64,000 bases of DNA from positions 2,917,699 through 2,981,698 of the forward strand of contig CP051546.1 in assembly GCA_012837155.1 (NCBI GenBank), given 5' to 3'. Source of the stretch: Flavobacterium sp. Lineage in GTDB: Bacteria > Bacteroidota > Bacteroidia > Flavobacteriales > Flavobacteriaceae. Position 1 is the first letter of the stretch. The number at the start of each line of letters is the position of its first letter. Position numbers and translations under genes: made by a program. Below are positions 22,294 through 32,739 of the stretch, piece after piece. Under the pieces are notes generated by a model, which did no database searches, was not told where the DNA came from, and saw nothing but the letters and a program-made list of their open reading frames with translations.

Positions 22294-23781
22294 ATGAAGA
22301 AAACAATTGGATTTAGTATCTTTATTGTCTTAGTAAGCATTTTTGCGTGCAATAGAGACTTTGACGAAGCGACGAATGAGGCTTTTACACCCACTGGTGT
22401 CGAAGCATGGTTTAACAGCACCTTTAAGAGTTCGAAAGAGTGGCAACAAAATGCAGATAGCCACAACAAGCAACCCGATTGGAGTAACGGAGTCTATCTG
22501 GAAAAGGACGGTCTAGAAATTCTAGAATTCCCTTTGGTCGAAAACAAAGCTACCATCACAGTTCCCGTAGATGCTACTACTACAAACCAAATTACCAAGA
22601 AAATTCTAGATGCCACGCTATCTAGAATGCTAATTATTAAAACCAGCACTAACGAAATGGTAGTTCGCAAACTGTATTATGTTCCTGACTACAAATACCT
22701 TTTATCTAAGGGGTACGACATTAGCGAGTGTATGCTTTATAAAACCCATGACGATTTTACAGGCTTACTCATTACCAAAAATTGGAATGACGAAGTCTTG
22801 TCCTACCACAAAGTAAAAAACGGAAAAATAGAAGGAATCCTGAGGAAGTATGATGCAACCGCTGCCAAAAGCAACTCGCTCAAACAAATTAACATGAACA
22901 GCTACACCAGCGCAAAAACAAGCGGTTTAGATAGCGAAACTAATCTAAATGAAGTTGTCATAATCAACAACTATCATAGACCTACAACTTACACTTATGT
23001 CTACTATACTCAACCCTATTACCAATACATTAGTCCCACCAATACCTACAATCCTTATGATATTGGCTTTGGTGGCGGAGGGAGCATCACTCCTCCACCC
23101 CCACCAACTACCACACCATGTGATCAAATAAAAAATGTTATGAACTACAACCCTAATGACCCCAATAGTTTAAAATCAAGTCTTAATTGGTTAAAAGACA
23201 AAGTTAATGCTCCTGTGAATGACAAAGAATTTGGTGTAGAAATTCGAAAAAAGATGAATTATGACGAGAGTTATCGATACGAATTTACCCAAATTGCATC
23301 TGAGAATGAATTTCAGTCGCTTTATCAACAAATTACGACAATGTAGGAGGAACACATTCTCATCCCACAAATGGCTATGCTATGTTTTCATATCAAGATG
23401 TTCGCTTTTACTCGCGACCTATGATGGAGCAAGTAGCACCCGAAAAGAAGAAGTATTTAACTCTGTTGTTTGCAAAGACCAAAATGGGAACACCAATACC
23501 TATATGCTAAAAATTGACAATATTGATGCCTTGCGAAAACAAGTGAATGACGTATGGAATGACCCGGATTATGCTAAAATTCCAAACGAAAAAGAGAGAA
23601 TAGATGCTATTCATGAAAAACAAGCTATAAAATATGACAAAAGCAATGGGCAATTAGAAAAAAGTTTTTGGAACAATTTGCTGCCTTTGGCATCTCGATT
23701 TACAAAGCCAATACTACTCTTAGTAGCTTTAGCAAACTATCGTTAAATAATTCTAGTATAACCTCAACCCCTTGTAACTAA
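22294..23781 (+). CDS. Array gene 2: carrier lipoprotein with JAMM/MPN-like C-terminal domain (frame broken)
   Basis: The carrier is as in the other members, lipobox cysteine 19 then NRDFDE. It reaches NLNEVVIINNYH near residue 225, a Tyr/Pro-rich stretch and a GGGGSITPPPPPTT linker. The variable domain has GGTHSHPTNGYAMFSYQD, the HxH...S..D pattern of JAMM metalloproteases (spacing between second H and S is 8). Breaks near 23320, 23410 and 23670 correspond to shorter T runs or gaps relative to the tandem copy at 24499. Corrected, it is about 496 residues. Confidence 0.72.
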
Positions 23782-23794
23782 ACACCAAACCATT

Positions 23795-24391
23795 ATGAAA
23801 AAATATATAAATTGCATCGTATTTCTTATTGTAATAACTGCTTGCAAAGCACAAACACCCGTATATAATATTACAGAACCAAAAGAAGGCCCTCAGGGTG
23901 CTTATTACAAAGACATCTATGGCGTACTCGACGGCTACGATGGTACTTACCTGTATACCAATGGCAACACCTCTTTGAAATTCATCTTGAAGAAAAAAGT
24001 AAAATCGTTTAGATATTATTATGAAGACCTTGTAGTAGGGGAATTTCAGTATATAAAAAACGGCGTAGAACGAGGGAATACATTGGCCAATATGGCTATC
24101 AACTATACTGATGAACGTCCCAATCATCGGATAAAAGGATGTAGAATCATAACAGGAACCGAACTGGGTTGCCCCGACTGCTCCCCAACAGAAAAACGCC
24201 TAAGACTTAGTTTTGTAGATAACAAATCGCCCAATATTGCAGGTATCGACATTAGAAAAACAACTGTAAATGGTATGGCGGCAATCAAAGTAAAAATTTG
24301 GTGGGATGGATTTATCACTCGCAAAGAGGGAGATCCAGCACCACCACCAGCAAGCATCAGTACTGGCGAATACTTAATGATAAAACAATAA
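23795..24391 (+). CDS. DUF6705-like lipoprotein, partner of array gene 2
   Basis: MKKYINCIVFLIVITACKAQ is a lipoprotein signal; the residues after the cysteine are not acidic, so the protein probably faces the periplasm. The 198-residue protein has the flavobacterial pattern YYKDIYGVLDGYDGTYLYTN, EFQYIKNGVERGNTLANM, TGTELGCPDCSPTEKRLRLS and ends GEYLMIKQ. I relate it to the DUF6705 family from memory. It starts 13 bases after gene 2. Three intact copies and one remnant occur in the array, two directly behind JAMM-type genes. Candidate immunity protein. Confidence 0.75.
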   Translation: MKKYINCIVFLIVITACKAQTPVYNITEPKEGPQGAYYKDIYGVLDGYDGTYLYTNGNTSLKFILKKKVKSFRYYYEDLVVGEFQYIKNGVERGNTLANMAINYTDERPNHRIKGCRIITGTELGCPDCSPTEKRLRLSFVDNKSPNIAGIDIRKTTVNGMAAIKVKIWWDGFITRKEGDPAPPPASISTGEYLMIKQ

Positions 24392-24498
24392 AGCATCAGA
24401 GAAAAACAGCCCCAATTACTAAAATGATTGGGGGTTGTTTCTAAATCATTTGCCGAAAAATTCAGCTCCAAATAGTGGGGCAATGTAAATGATAGTTT

Positions 24499-25987
24499 AT
24501 GAAGAAAACAATTGGATTTAGTATCTTTATTGCCTTAGTAAGCATTTTTGCGTGCAATAGAGACTTTGACGAAGCGACGAATGAGGCTTTTACTCCTACT
24601 GGTGTCGAAGCATGGTTTAACAGCACCTTTAAGAGTTCGAAAGAGTGGCAACAAAATGCAGATAGCCACAACAAACAACCCGATTGGAGTAACGGAGTCT
24701 ATCTGGAAAAGGACGGTCTAGAAATTCTAGAATTCCCTTTGGTCGAAAACAAAGCTACCATCACAGTTCCCGTAGATGCTACTACTACAAACCAAATTAC
24801 CAAGAAAGTTCTAGATGCCACGCTATCTAGAATGCTAATTATTAAAACAAAAACTAACGAAATGGTCGTTCGCAAACTCTATTATCTTCCTGAGTACAAA
24901 TACCTTTTATCTAAGGGGTACGACATTAGCGAGTGTATGCTGTATAAAACCCATGACGATTTTACAGGTTTACTCATTACCAAAAATTGGAATGACGAAG
25001 TCTTGTCCTACCACAAAGTAAAAAACGGAAAAATAGAAGGAATCCTGAGGAAGTATGATGCAAACCGCTGCCAAAAGCAACTCGCTCAAACAAATTAACA
25101 TGAACAGCTACACCAGCGCAAAAACTAGCGGTTTAGATAGCGAAACGAATCTGAATGAAGTTGTTATAATCAACAACTATCATAAACCTACAACTTACAT
25201 TTATTTTAGTTATACCCAACCCTATTTTCAGTACACTAGCCCAACGTATAGCTATAATCCGTATGGGGTTGGAGGTGGTGGAGGGAGCATCACTCCTCCA
25301 CCCCCACCAACTACCACACCATGTGATCAAATAAAAAATGTGATGAACTACAATCCTAATGAACCCAATAGTTTAAAATCAAGTCTTAATTGGTTAAAAG
25401 ACAAAGTTAATGCTCCTGTGAATGACAAAGAGTGTGGTGTAGAAGTTCAAAAAAAGATGAATTATGACGAGAGTTATCGATACGAATTTACCCAAGTCCT
25501 TTCTAATGATGAGTTTTCGGTACCTATGTTAACAGGCTCAAATTATATAGGAGGAATACATTCCCATCCCGCAAATGGCTATGCTATGTTTTCATATCAA
25601 GATGTTCGCTTTTTACTCGCGACCTATGATGGCGCAAGTAGCACCCGAAAAGAAGAAGTATTTAACTCTGTTGTTTGCAAAGACCAAGCTGGAAACACCA
25701 ATACCTATATGCTAAAAATCGACAATATCGATGCCTTACGAGCTCAAGTTAATGCCGTGTGGAATAATCCAAATTATGCCAAATTTTCAGACGAGAAAAC
25801 AAGAATCAAAGCAATTCATGAAGACCAATCACCCCTTTATGAAAAAAACAAAGGACAATTAGAGAAAAGTTTTTTGGAACAATTTGCTGCCTTTGGCATC
25901 TCGATTTACAAAGCCAATACGACTCTTAGTAGCTTTAGCAAACTATCGTTAAATAATTCTAGTATAACCTCAACCCCTTGTAACTAA
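24499..25987 (+). CDS. Array gene 3: carrier lipoprotein with JAMM/MPN-like C-terminal domain (frame broken once)
   Basis: This is a tandem copy of gene 2 with the same carrier and linker (GGGGGSITPPPPP). The variable domain reads in one piece: NYIGGIHSHPANGYAMFSYQ with the JAMM-like HSHP...S..D residues, then TRKEEVFNSVVCKDQAGNTN and the tail SFSKLSLNNSSITSTPCN. The frame breaks at CAAACC near 25062, where all sister genes have CAACC. Corrected length is about 496 residues. Gene and partner together form a 2.2-kb tandem repeat with genes 22294-24391. Confidence 0.78.
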
Positions 25988-26000
25988 ACACCAAACCATT

Positions 26001-26600
26001 ATGAAAAAATATATAAATTGCATCGTATTTCTTATTGTAATAACTGCTTGCAAAGCGCAAACACCCGTATATGATATTACAGAATACAGAAGAGATAAGC
26101 CTCAGGGTGCTTATTACAAAGACATTTATGGCGTACTCGATGGCTACGATGGCACGTACCTGTATACCAATGGCAACACCTCTTTGAAATTCATCTTGAA
26201 GAAAAAAGTAAAATCGTTTGGGTATTATTATGAAGACCTTGTAGTAGGAGAATTTCAGTATATAAAAAACGGTGTAGAACGAGGGAATACATTGGCAAAT
26301 ATGGCTATCAACTATACTGATGAAGGCGTAAATCATATCATAACAGGACATAGAGTAATAACAGGAACCGAACTGGGTTGCCCCGACTGCTCCCCGACAG
26401 AAAAACGCCTAAGACTTAGTTTTGTAGATAACAAATCGCCCAATATTGCAGGTATCGACATTAGAAAAACAACCGTAAATGGCATGGCGGCAATCAAAGT
26501 AAAAATTTGGTGGGATGGATTTATCACTCGCAAAGAGGGAGATCCAGCACCACCACCAGCAAGCATCAGTACTGGCGAATACTTAATGATAAAACAATAA
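26001..26600 (+). CDS. DUF6705-like lipoprotein, partner of array gene 3
   Basis: The protein is 199 residues and intact. It is close to the copy at 23795 but differs around residues 26-30 (EYRRDKPQ instead of EPKEGPQ) and 107-118 (EGVNHIITGHRVI). The clustering of differences in two patches suggests gene conversion or selection at exposed loops. Lipobox ITACKAQ. It begins 13 bases after gene 3 and ends in the type B leader hairpin. Confidence 0.78.
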   Translation: MKKYINCIVFLIVITACKAQTPVYDITEYRRDKPQGAYYKDIYGVLDGYDGTYLYTNGNTSLKFILKKKVKSFGYYYEDLVVGEFQYIKNGVERGNTLANMAINYTDEGVNHIITGHRVITGTELGCPDCSPTEKRLRLSFVDNKSPNIAGIDIRKTTVNGMAAIKVKIWWDGFITRKEGDPAPPPASISTGEYLMIKQ

Positions 26601-26707
26601 AGCATCAGAGAAAAACAGCCCCAATTACTAAAATGATTGGGGGTTGTTTCTAAATCATTTGCCGAAAAATTCAGCTCCAAATAGTGGGGCAATGTAAATG
26701 ATAGTTT

Positions 26708-27931
26708 ATGAAGAAAACAATTGGATTTAGTATCTTTATTGCCTTAGTAAGCATTTTTGCGTGCAATAGAGACTTTGACGAAGCGACGAATGAGGCTTTT
26801 ACTCCTACTGGTGTCGAAGCATGGTTTAACAGCACCTTTAAGAGTTCGAAAGAGTGGCAACAAAATGCAGATAGCCACAACAAACAACCCGATTGGAGTA
26901 ACGGAGTCTATCTGGAAAAGGACGGTCTAGAAATTCTAGAATTCCCTTTGGTCGAAAACAAAGCTACCATCACAGTTCCCGTAGATGCTAGCACTACAAA
27001 CCAAATTACCAAGAAAATTCTAGATGCCACGCTATCTAGAATGCTAATTATTAAAACCAGCACTAACGAAATGGTCGTTCGCAAACTGTATTACGTGCCT
27101 GAGTACAAATACCTTTTATCTAAGGGGTATGATATTAGCGAGAGTATGCTCTATAAAACCAACGACGATTTTACAGGCTTACTCATTACCAAAAATTGGA
27201 ATGACGAAGTCTTGTCCTACCACAAAGTAAAAAACGGAAAAATAGAAGGAATCCTGAGGAAGTATGATACAACCGCTGCCAAAAGCAACTCGCTCAAACA
27301 AATTAACATGAACAGCTACACCAGCGCAAAAACAAGCGGCTTAGATTACGAATTAGACGAAGTTGTTATAACTAAATATAAAGCACCCACGACTTATACT
27401 TATGTCTACTATACTCAACCGTATTACTCCTACATTAGTCCCACCAATACCTACAATCCTTATGACATTGGCTTTGGTGGCGGAGGGGGAGGTGGTGCAA
27501 TTGCTCCTGCTACTAATAATTTCTTTATTATAAACAAAAACAAATTATGTGGAACATATAGTTTCAAAACTGTGGGTCGTGCATCTGTAGCAAACATATC
27601 GGGATTAGGTTTTTCAGCATCTAGTCCAAGTGGAGATAAAGTATTTGCAGATTTACCCACAGTTTGTGTAACTATTCCAAATTATAATTTGCCATTGACA
27701 CAATCTTCTACTCAATTCAACATTGCTTGGGCAAATACTATGAATGAACTGATGTCTTATTTAAATAACACTTCAGGAATGATTAATCCGACTCCATGGA
27801 AACTTCGAGAGCTAATATTAGAGTTTTTAACGGCTAATTTGAATTATTCCGCAGGTTTAAATTCTGGTGTTTCTATTATTACAGGTACGTGCCCTGGTGT
27901 TTCTTCTTCAGCTGCTGTTTATTGTAAATAA
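26708..27931 (+). CDS. Array gene 4: carrier lipoprotein with unrecognised C-terminal domain
   Basis: This is the only member of the array with an unbroken frame (407 residues). The carrier runs to DELDEVVITKYKAP near residue 218, followed by YTQPYYSYISPTNTYNPYD and a GFGGGGGGG linker. The variable domain begins at about residue 265: CGTYSFKTVGRASVANISGL and VCVTIPNYNLPLTQSS. It has no HExxH or JAMM motif. It loosely resembles the variable domain of gene 7 (both start with a Cys-x-[ST/F]-x-F pattern), and the partners of both are related. Function unknown. Confidence 0.85.
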   Translation: MKKTIGFSIFIALVSIFACNRDFDEATNEAFTPTGVEAWFNSTFKSSKEWQQNADSHNKQPDWSNGVYLEKDGLEILEFPLVENKATITVPVDASTTNQITKKILDATLSRMLIIKTSTNEMVVRKLYYVPEYKYLLSKGYDISESMLYKTNDDFTGLLITKNWNDEVLSYHKVKNGKIEGILRKYDTTAAKSNSLKQINMNSYTSAKTSGLDYELDEVVITKYKAPTTYTYVYYTQPYYSYISPTNTYNPYDIGFGGGGGGGAIAPATNNFFIINKNKLCGTYSFKTVGRASVANISGLGFSASSPSGDKVFADLPTVCVTIPNYNLPLTQSSTQFNIAWANTMNELMSYLNNTSGMINPTPWKLRELILEFLTANLNYSAGLNSGVSIITGTCPGVSSSAAVYCK

Positions 27932-27946
27932 AACTATTATATTCTT

Positions 27947-28698
27947 ATGCGTAACAAATTTGTAAATATTACCATTGACAATCTTTCGGACAACTTTTCT
28001 GAGATAAGTGACTGTATAAAGAAATATTATCCAATAGGATTAACAAAAGAAGATGAAAATTATTTTTCTTATTCAGGAATAGTAGCGTTAAATAAAATAA
28101 TAAAGAAAAACAGCAAAAAAAATTACTATGAAAAAGAATGGGATATTGGATTTTTAGAGAAATTGAAATTGAAATTAAATTTTCAAGACATTTTTGGAAC
28201 AACAGCAGGATTAGTCCCTAATTTTTCGGGAGTTGTAAGATTAAAAAACACTTTAGAGAGCAGAACAGAATTGCATTTTTATAAAAGCCTAATAGGGAAT
28301 TATTTTACTATTGAAGTTTAGAAAACATTCATCCTAAGGAAATTTCACATCCAATTTTCGGCAAACGAAAAATTTGGGCGATTGAGAGTATAATTGTTTC
28401 TCCTGTTGGAGAATATGAAGAAGTTTTTCTTGGAGTATATCAATCAATTGTTGAAAAATATAAGGGAGTGAAATTTCTTCCTTATATTTTTGATTTATAT
28501 AAAATAAATAATTTAGACGTCTCCTATAAGTCAAATAATGAAGACGTAACTGTTGCTGGAGCATTTTTTCAAAAATATTCTTCTTATGATGAATCAATCA
28601 CTATAATAGGAGATATTAATTATGAAATTGATCGATTGAAAACAGAAAAAACAAACTCTAAAAATAGCAAACGAGGAAGTCGAAAATCGAAAGAGTAG
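27947..28698 (+). CDS. Partner of array gene 4 (candidate immunity; frame broken once)
   Basis: The product is about 250 residues with no signal peptide (MRNKFVNITIDNLSDNFSE), so it should be cytoplasmic. The frame ends at 28321 because GAAGTTTA lacks one T; the identical copy at 31966 has GAAGTTTTA and reads through. The C-terminal tail KTNSKNSKRGSRKSKE is encoded by the type A leader. The last third aligns by eye with the partner of gene 7 (GAFFQKYSSY with NAFFNNEY). Confidence 0.75.
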
Positions 28699-28720
28699 AC
28701 AAATAGTAAACAAAAAAAAT

Positions 28721-30017
28721 ATGAAGAAAACAATTGGATTTAGTATCTTTATTGCCTTAGTAAGCATTTTTGCGTGCAATAGAGACTTTGACGAAGCGAC
28801 GAATGAGGCTTTTACTCCTACTGGTGTCGAAGCATGGTTTAACAGCACCTTTAGGAGTTCGAAAGAGTGGCAACAAAATGCAGATAGCCACAACAAACAA
28901 CCCGATTGGAGTAACGGAGTCTACCTGAAAAAGGACGGCCTAGAAATTCTAGAATTCCCTTTGGTCGAAAACAAAGCTACCATCACAGTTCCTGTAGATG
29001 CTAGCACTACAAACCAAATTACCAAGAAAATTCTAGATGCCACGCTATCTAGAATGCTAATTATTAAAACCAGCACTAACGAAATGGTCGTTCGCAAACT
29101 GTATTACGTGCCTGAGTACAAATACCTTTTATCTAAGGGGTATGATATTAGCGAGAGTATGCTCTATAAAACCAACGACGATTTTACAGGCTTACTCATT
29201 ACCAAAAATTGGAATGACGAAGTCTTGTCCTACCACAAAGTAAAAAACGGAAAAATAGAAGGAATCCTGAGGAAGTATGATGCAACCGCTGCCAAAAGCA
29301 ACTCGCTCAAACAAATTAACATGAACAGCTACACCAGCGCAAAAACAAGCGGCTTAGATTACGAATTAGACGAAGTTGTTATAACTAAATATAAAGCACC
29401 TACAACTTACACTTATATCTACTATACTCAACCGTATTACTCCTACATTAGTCCCACCAATACCTACAATCCTTATGATATTGGCTTTGGTGGCGGGGGA
29501 GGGGGTGGAACTGATTATAATACATCAAGTTTACCTAAATTTAGGTTCGACTCAGCGGATAAATACGATATCAAATACCCTAATTTACCAAGATAGTTAC
29601 AAATATTGTTGAATATGTAAAAAAAAATCCAAAAGTATTGCAAACATTAATGGATTTTCACGGGATTTACTGAAACGCAATTATTGGATAAATTAAAATT
29701 CGGGAAAGGACCTACAGTAAAAATAGAGCAATTAGATAAAGACACTAGCGTAACAGAAACTATGGTTTTCACAATCCTCTACAAATACTATTCAAATTGA
29801 CATTGATTGGGTAAATCAAATGGAAAGTTCAACTAGTTTTAATGGAGAAGCATTGAATTTACTGCTTTCTGTAACATTACTTCACGAGTTCGTACATTGG
29901 TCAGATGGATTGTTTTTCAATTATACACAGGAAAATGGAGAGAATTGGGAAAAAGCAACTTATGGCTTTTTTGTGAATTATGACAAAGCAGTTACTTTAA
30001 CAAAACAATCAAAATGA
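28721..30017 (+). CDS. Array gene 5: carrier lipoprotein with zincin C-terminal domain (frame broken several times)
   Basis: The carrier is nearly identical to gene 4 up to GFGGGGGGG. The variable domain then reads, in pieces, KIVTNIVEYVKKNPKVLQTL, TGFTETQLLDKLKFGKGPTV, STNTIQIDIDWVNQMESS and LLLSVTLLHEFVHWSDGLFF with HExxH, followed by ENWEKATYGFFVNYD. The HExxH plus downstream E and YG pattern resembles metallopeptidase toxin families such as Tox-MPTase3. Three or four breaks lie between 29590 and 29810; some could be true decay, since they are denser than elsewhere. Confidence 0.65.
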
Positions 30018-30018
30018 T

Positions 30019-30246
30019 ATGATTCTGAAATATGCGAACAATAAGATAAGTAAAATTCTAATAATTTTAAATTTATTAGTAATTTTTTCTGCAATATTCT
30101 TCCTTTTTTGCAGAAGTTTTTTCGATATGGATATAGATAGAAAAGATGAAGGTTATATGACTTTTAGAGTTTTAATTCCTACTATTATCTTTACTTGTTT
30201 AACAATTATACTTGTTTTTATAGTCAATACATTTAGAAAAAAATAA
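30019..30246 (+). CDS. Small two-helix membrane protein, partner of array gene 5
   Basis: The 75-residue protein starts 1 base after the stop of gene 5. It has two hydrophobic segments (ILIILNLLVIFSAIFFLF and LIPTIIFTCLTIILVFIVN) separated by a short charged loop (DMDIDRKDEGY). No family is recognised. An inner-membrane partner for an exported protease would be unusual but is known for immunity proteins. A terminator-like repeat (CTCTAAGAG...CTTTTAGAG) follows at about 30280-30315. Confidence 0.65.
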   Translation: MILKYANNKISKILIILNLLVIFSAIFFLFCRSFFDMDIDRKDEGYMTFRVLIPTIIFTCLTIILVFIVNTFRKK

Positions 30247-30325
30247 ATAAATATCAAGTTTTATAAGGAGTGAAATAAATGACCTCTAAGAGTTTAAAAG
30301 CTTTTAGAGGTTTTAAAAATACTAT

Positions 30326-30409
30326 AAAAAATTTGACGGAGAGTTTCCTGTAAGTCACTTGAAATTAACAATTAATAATGGAATCACTTCAAAAAATCTA
30401 CAAAAATGA
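30326..30409 (+). pseudogene. Remnant of a gene 1-type zincin domain
   Basis: The frame reads KFDGEFPVSHLKLTINN, matching residues of the gene 1 variable domain (21039-21090), then diverges and stops. The next 29 bases (TTGTAACTAAACACCAAACCATT and before) match the end of the JAMM-type genes. So two former toxin ends are fused here, upstream of a DUF6705-like gene that has lost its own toxin. Confidence 0.8.
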
Positions 30410-30438
30410 AACCTATTGTAACTAAACACCAAACCATT

Positions 30439-31035
30439 ATGAAAAAATATATAAATTGCATCGTATTTCTTATTGTAATAACTGCTTGCAAAGCGCAAAC
30501 ACCCGTATATGATATTACAGAACCAAAAGAAGGCCCTCAGGGTGCTTATTACAAAGACATCTATGGCGTACTCGACGGCTACGATGGTACTTACCTGTAT
30601 ACCAATGGCAACACCTCTTTGAAATTCATCTTGAAGAAAAAAGTAAAATCGTTTAGATATTATTATGAAGACCTTGTAGTAGGGGAATTTCAGTATATAA
30701 AAAACGGCGTAGAACGAGGGAATACATTGGCCAATATGGCTATCAACTATACTGATGAACGTCCCAATCATCGGATAAAAGGATGTAGAATCATAACAGG
30801 AACCGAACTGGGTTGCCCCGACTGCTCCCCGACAGAAAAACGCCTAAGACTTAGTTTTGTAGATAACAAATCGCCCAATATTGCAGGTATCGACATTAGA
30901 AAAACAACCGTAAATGGCATGGCGGCAATCAAAGTAAAAATTTGGTGGGATGGATTTATCACTCGCAAAGAGGGAGATCCAGCACCACCACCAGCAAGCA
31001 TCAGTACTGGCGAATACTTAATGATAAAACAATAA
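30439..31035 (+). CDS. DUF6705-like lipoprotein, orphan partner
   Basis: The 198-residue protein is almost identical to the one at 23795 (one visible difference near residue 25, D for N). I start it at the ATG at 30439 (MKKYINC), matching the sister genes; an upstream in-frame ATG at 30406 lies in remnant sequence. No intact JAMM-type gene precedes it, only toxin remnants. Orphan immunity genes of this kind are common in polymorphic toxin loci. Confidence 0.75.
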   Translation: MKKYINCIVFLIVITACKAQTPVYDITEPKEGPQGAYYKDIYGVLDGYDGTYLYTNGNTSLKFILKKKVKSFRYYYEDLVVGEFQYIKNGVERGNTLANMAINYTDERPNHRIKGCRIITGTELGCPDCSPTEKRLRLSFVDNKSPNIAGIDIRKTTVNGMAAIKVKIWWDGFITRKEGDPAPPPASISTGEYLMIKQ

Positions 31036-31103
31036 AGCATCAGAGAAAAACAGCCTCAATTACTAAAATGATTGGGGGTTGTTTCTGAATCATTCGCCGA
31101 AAA

Positions 31104-31950
31104 ACTGTATTACGTGCCTGAGTACAAATACCTTTTATCTAAGGGGTATGATATTAGCGAGAGAATGCTCTATAAAACCAACGACGATTTTACAGGTTTA
31201 CTCATTACCAAAAAGTGGAATGATGAAGTCTTGTCGTATCACAAACTAAAAAACGGAAAAATAGAAGGAATCCTGAGGAAGTATGATACAACCGCTGCCA
31301 AAAGCAACTCGCTCAAACAAATTAACATGAACAGCTACACCAGCGCAAAAACAAGCGGCTTAGATTACGAATTAGACGAAGTTGTTATAACTAAATATAA
31401 AGCACCCACGACTTATACTTATGTCTACTATACTCAACCGTATTACTCCTACATTAGTCCCACCAATACCTACAATCCTTATGACATTGGCTTTGGTGGC
31501 GGAGGGGGAGGTGGTGCAATTGCTCCTGCTACTAATAATTTCTTTATTATAAACAAAAACAAATTATGTGGAACATATAGTTTCAAAACTGTGGGTCGTG
31601 CATCTGTAGCAAACATATCGGGATTAGGTTTTTCAGCATCTAGTCCAAGTGGAGATAAAGTATTTGCAGATTTACCCACAGTTTGTGTAACTATTCCAAA
31701 TTATAATTTGCCATTGACACAATCTTCTACTCAATTCAACATTGCTTGGGCAAATACTATGAATGAACTGATGTCTTATTTAAATAACACTTCAGGAATG
31801 ATTAATCCGACTCCATGGAAACTTCGAGAGCTAATATTAGAGTTTTTAACGGCTAATTTGAATTATTCCGCAGGTTTAAATTCTGGTGTTTCTATTATTA
31901 CAGGTACGTGCCCTGGTGTTTCTTCTTCAGCTGCTGTTTATTGTAAATAA
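31104..31950 (+). pseudogene. Array gene 6: decapitated copy of array gene 4
   Basis: The type B leader runs directly into codon 116 of a gene 4-type carrier (KLYYVPEYKYLLSKGYD), so the lipoprotein signal and first 115 residues are missing. From there to the stop it matches gene 4, with about six changes in the first 160 bases and none visible afterwards. A TTG at 31072 could start a 292-residue product without export signal. It may be inert, or a store of a C-terminal cassette. Confidence 0.8.
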
Positions 31951-31965
31951 AACTATTATATTCTT

Positions 31966-32718
31966 ATGCGTAACAAATTTGTAAATATTACCATTGACAA
32001 TCTTTCGGACAACTTTTCTGAGATAAGTGACTGTATAAAGAAATATTATCCAATAGGATTAACAAAAGAAGATGAAAATTATTTTTCTTATTCAGGAATA
32101 GTAGCGTTAAATAAAATAATAAAGAAAAACAGCAAAAAAAATTACTATGAAAAAGAATGGGATATTGGATTTTTAGAGAAATTGAAATTGAAATTAAATT
32201 TTCAAGACATTTTTGGAACAACAGCAGGATTAGTCCCTAATTTTTCGGGAGTTGTAAGATTAAAAAACACTTTAGAGAGCAGAACAGAATTGCATTTTTA
32301 TAAAAGCCTAATAGGGAATTATTTTACTATTGAAGTTTTAGAAAACATTCATCCTAAGGAAATTTCACATCCAATTTTCGGCAAACGAAAAATTTGGGCG
32401 ATTGAGAGTATAATTGTTTCTCCTGTTGGAGAATATGAAGAAGTTTTTCTTGGAGTATATCAATCAATTGTTGAAAAATATAAGGGAGTGAAATTTCTTC
32501 CTTATATTTTTGATTTATATAAAATAAATAATTTAGACGTCTCCTATAAGTCAAATAATGAAGACGTAACTGTTGCTGGAGCATTTTTTCAAAAATATTC
32601 TTCTTATGATGAATCAATCACTATAATAGGAGATATTAATTATGAAATTGATCGATTGAAAACAGAAAAAACAAACTCTAAAAACAGCAAACGAGGAAAT
32701 CTAAAATCGAAAGAGTAG
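31966..32718 (+). CDS. Partner of array gene 6 (intact copy of the gene 4 partner)
   Basis: The protein is 250 residues, cytoplasmic by its lack of signal, and identical in sequence to the corrected gene at 27947 except at its tail (KRGNLKSKE). It begins 15 bases after the gene 6 stop. The middle contains NFSGVVRLKNTLESRTELHF and IFGKRKIWAIESIIVSPVGE. An intact partner behind a truncated toxin would still protect against the gene 4 product. Confidence 0.8.
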   Translation: MRNKFVNITIDNLSDNFSEISDCIKKYYPIGLTKEDENYFSYSGIVALNKIIKKNSKKNYYEKEWDIGFLEKLKLKLNFQDIFGTTAGLVPNFSGVVRLKNTLESRTELHFYKSLIGNYFTIEVLENIHPKEISHPIFGKRKIWAIESIIVSPVGEYEEVFLGVYQSIVEKYKGVKFLPYIFDLYKINNLDVSYKSNNEDVTVAGAFFQKYSSYDESITIIGDINYEIDRLKTEKTNSKNSKRGNLKSKE

Positions 32719-32739
32719 ACAAATAGTAAACAAAAAAAT

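Noticed and set aside
22945..31679. Recurring open frames on the minus strand opposite the Gly/Pro-rich linkers and carrier starts
   Set aside because: They mirror the duplicated plus-strand genes, have no start context of their own and vary where the real genes vary.
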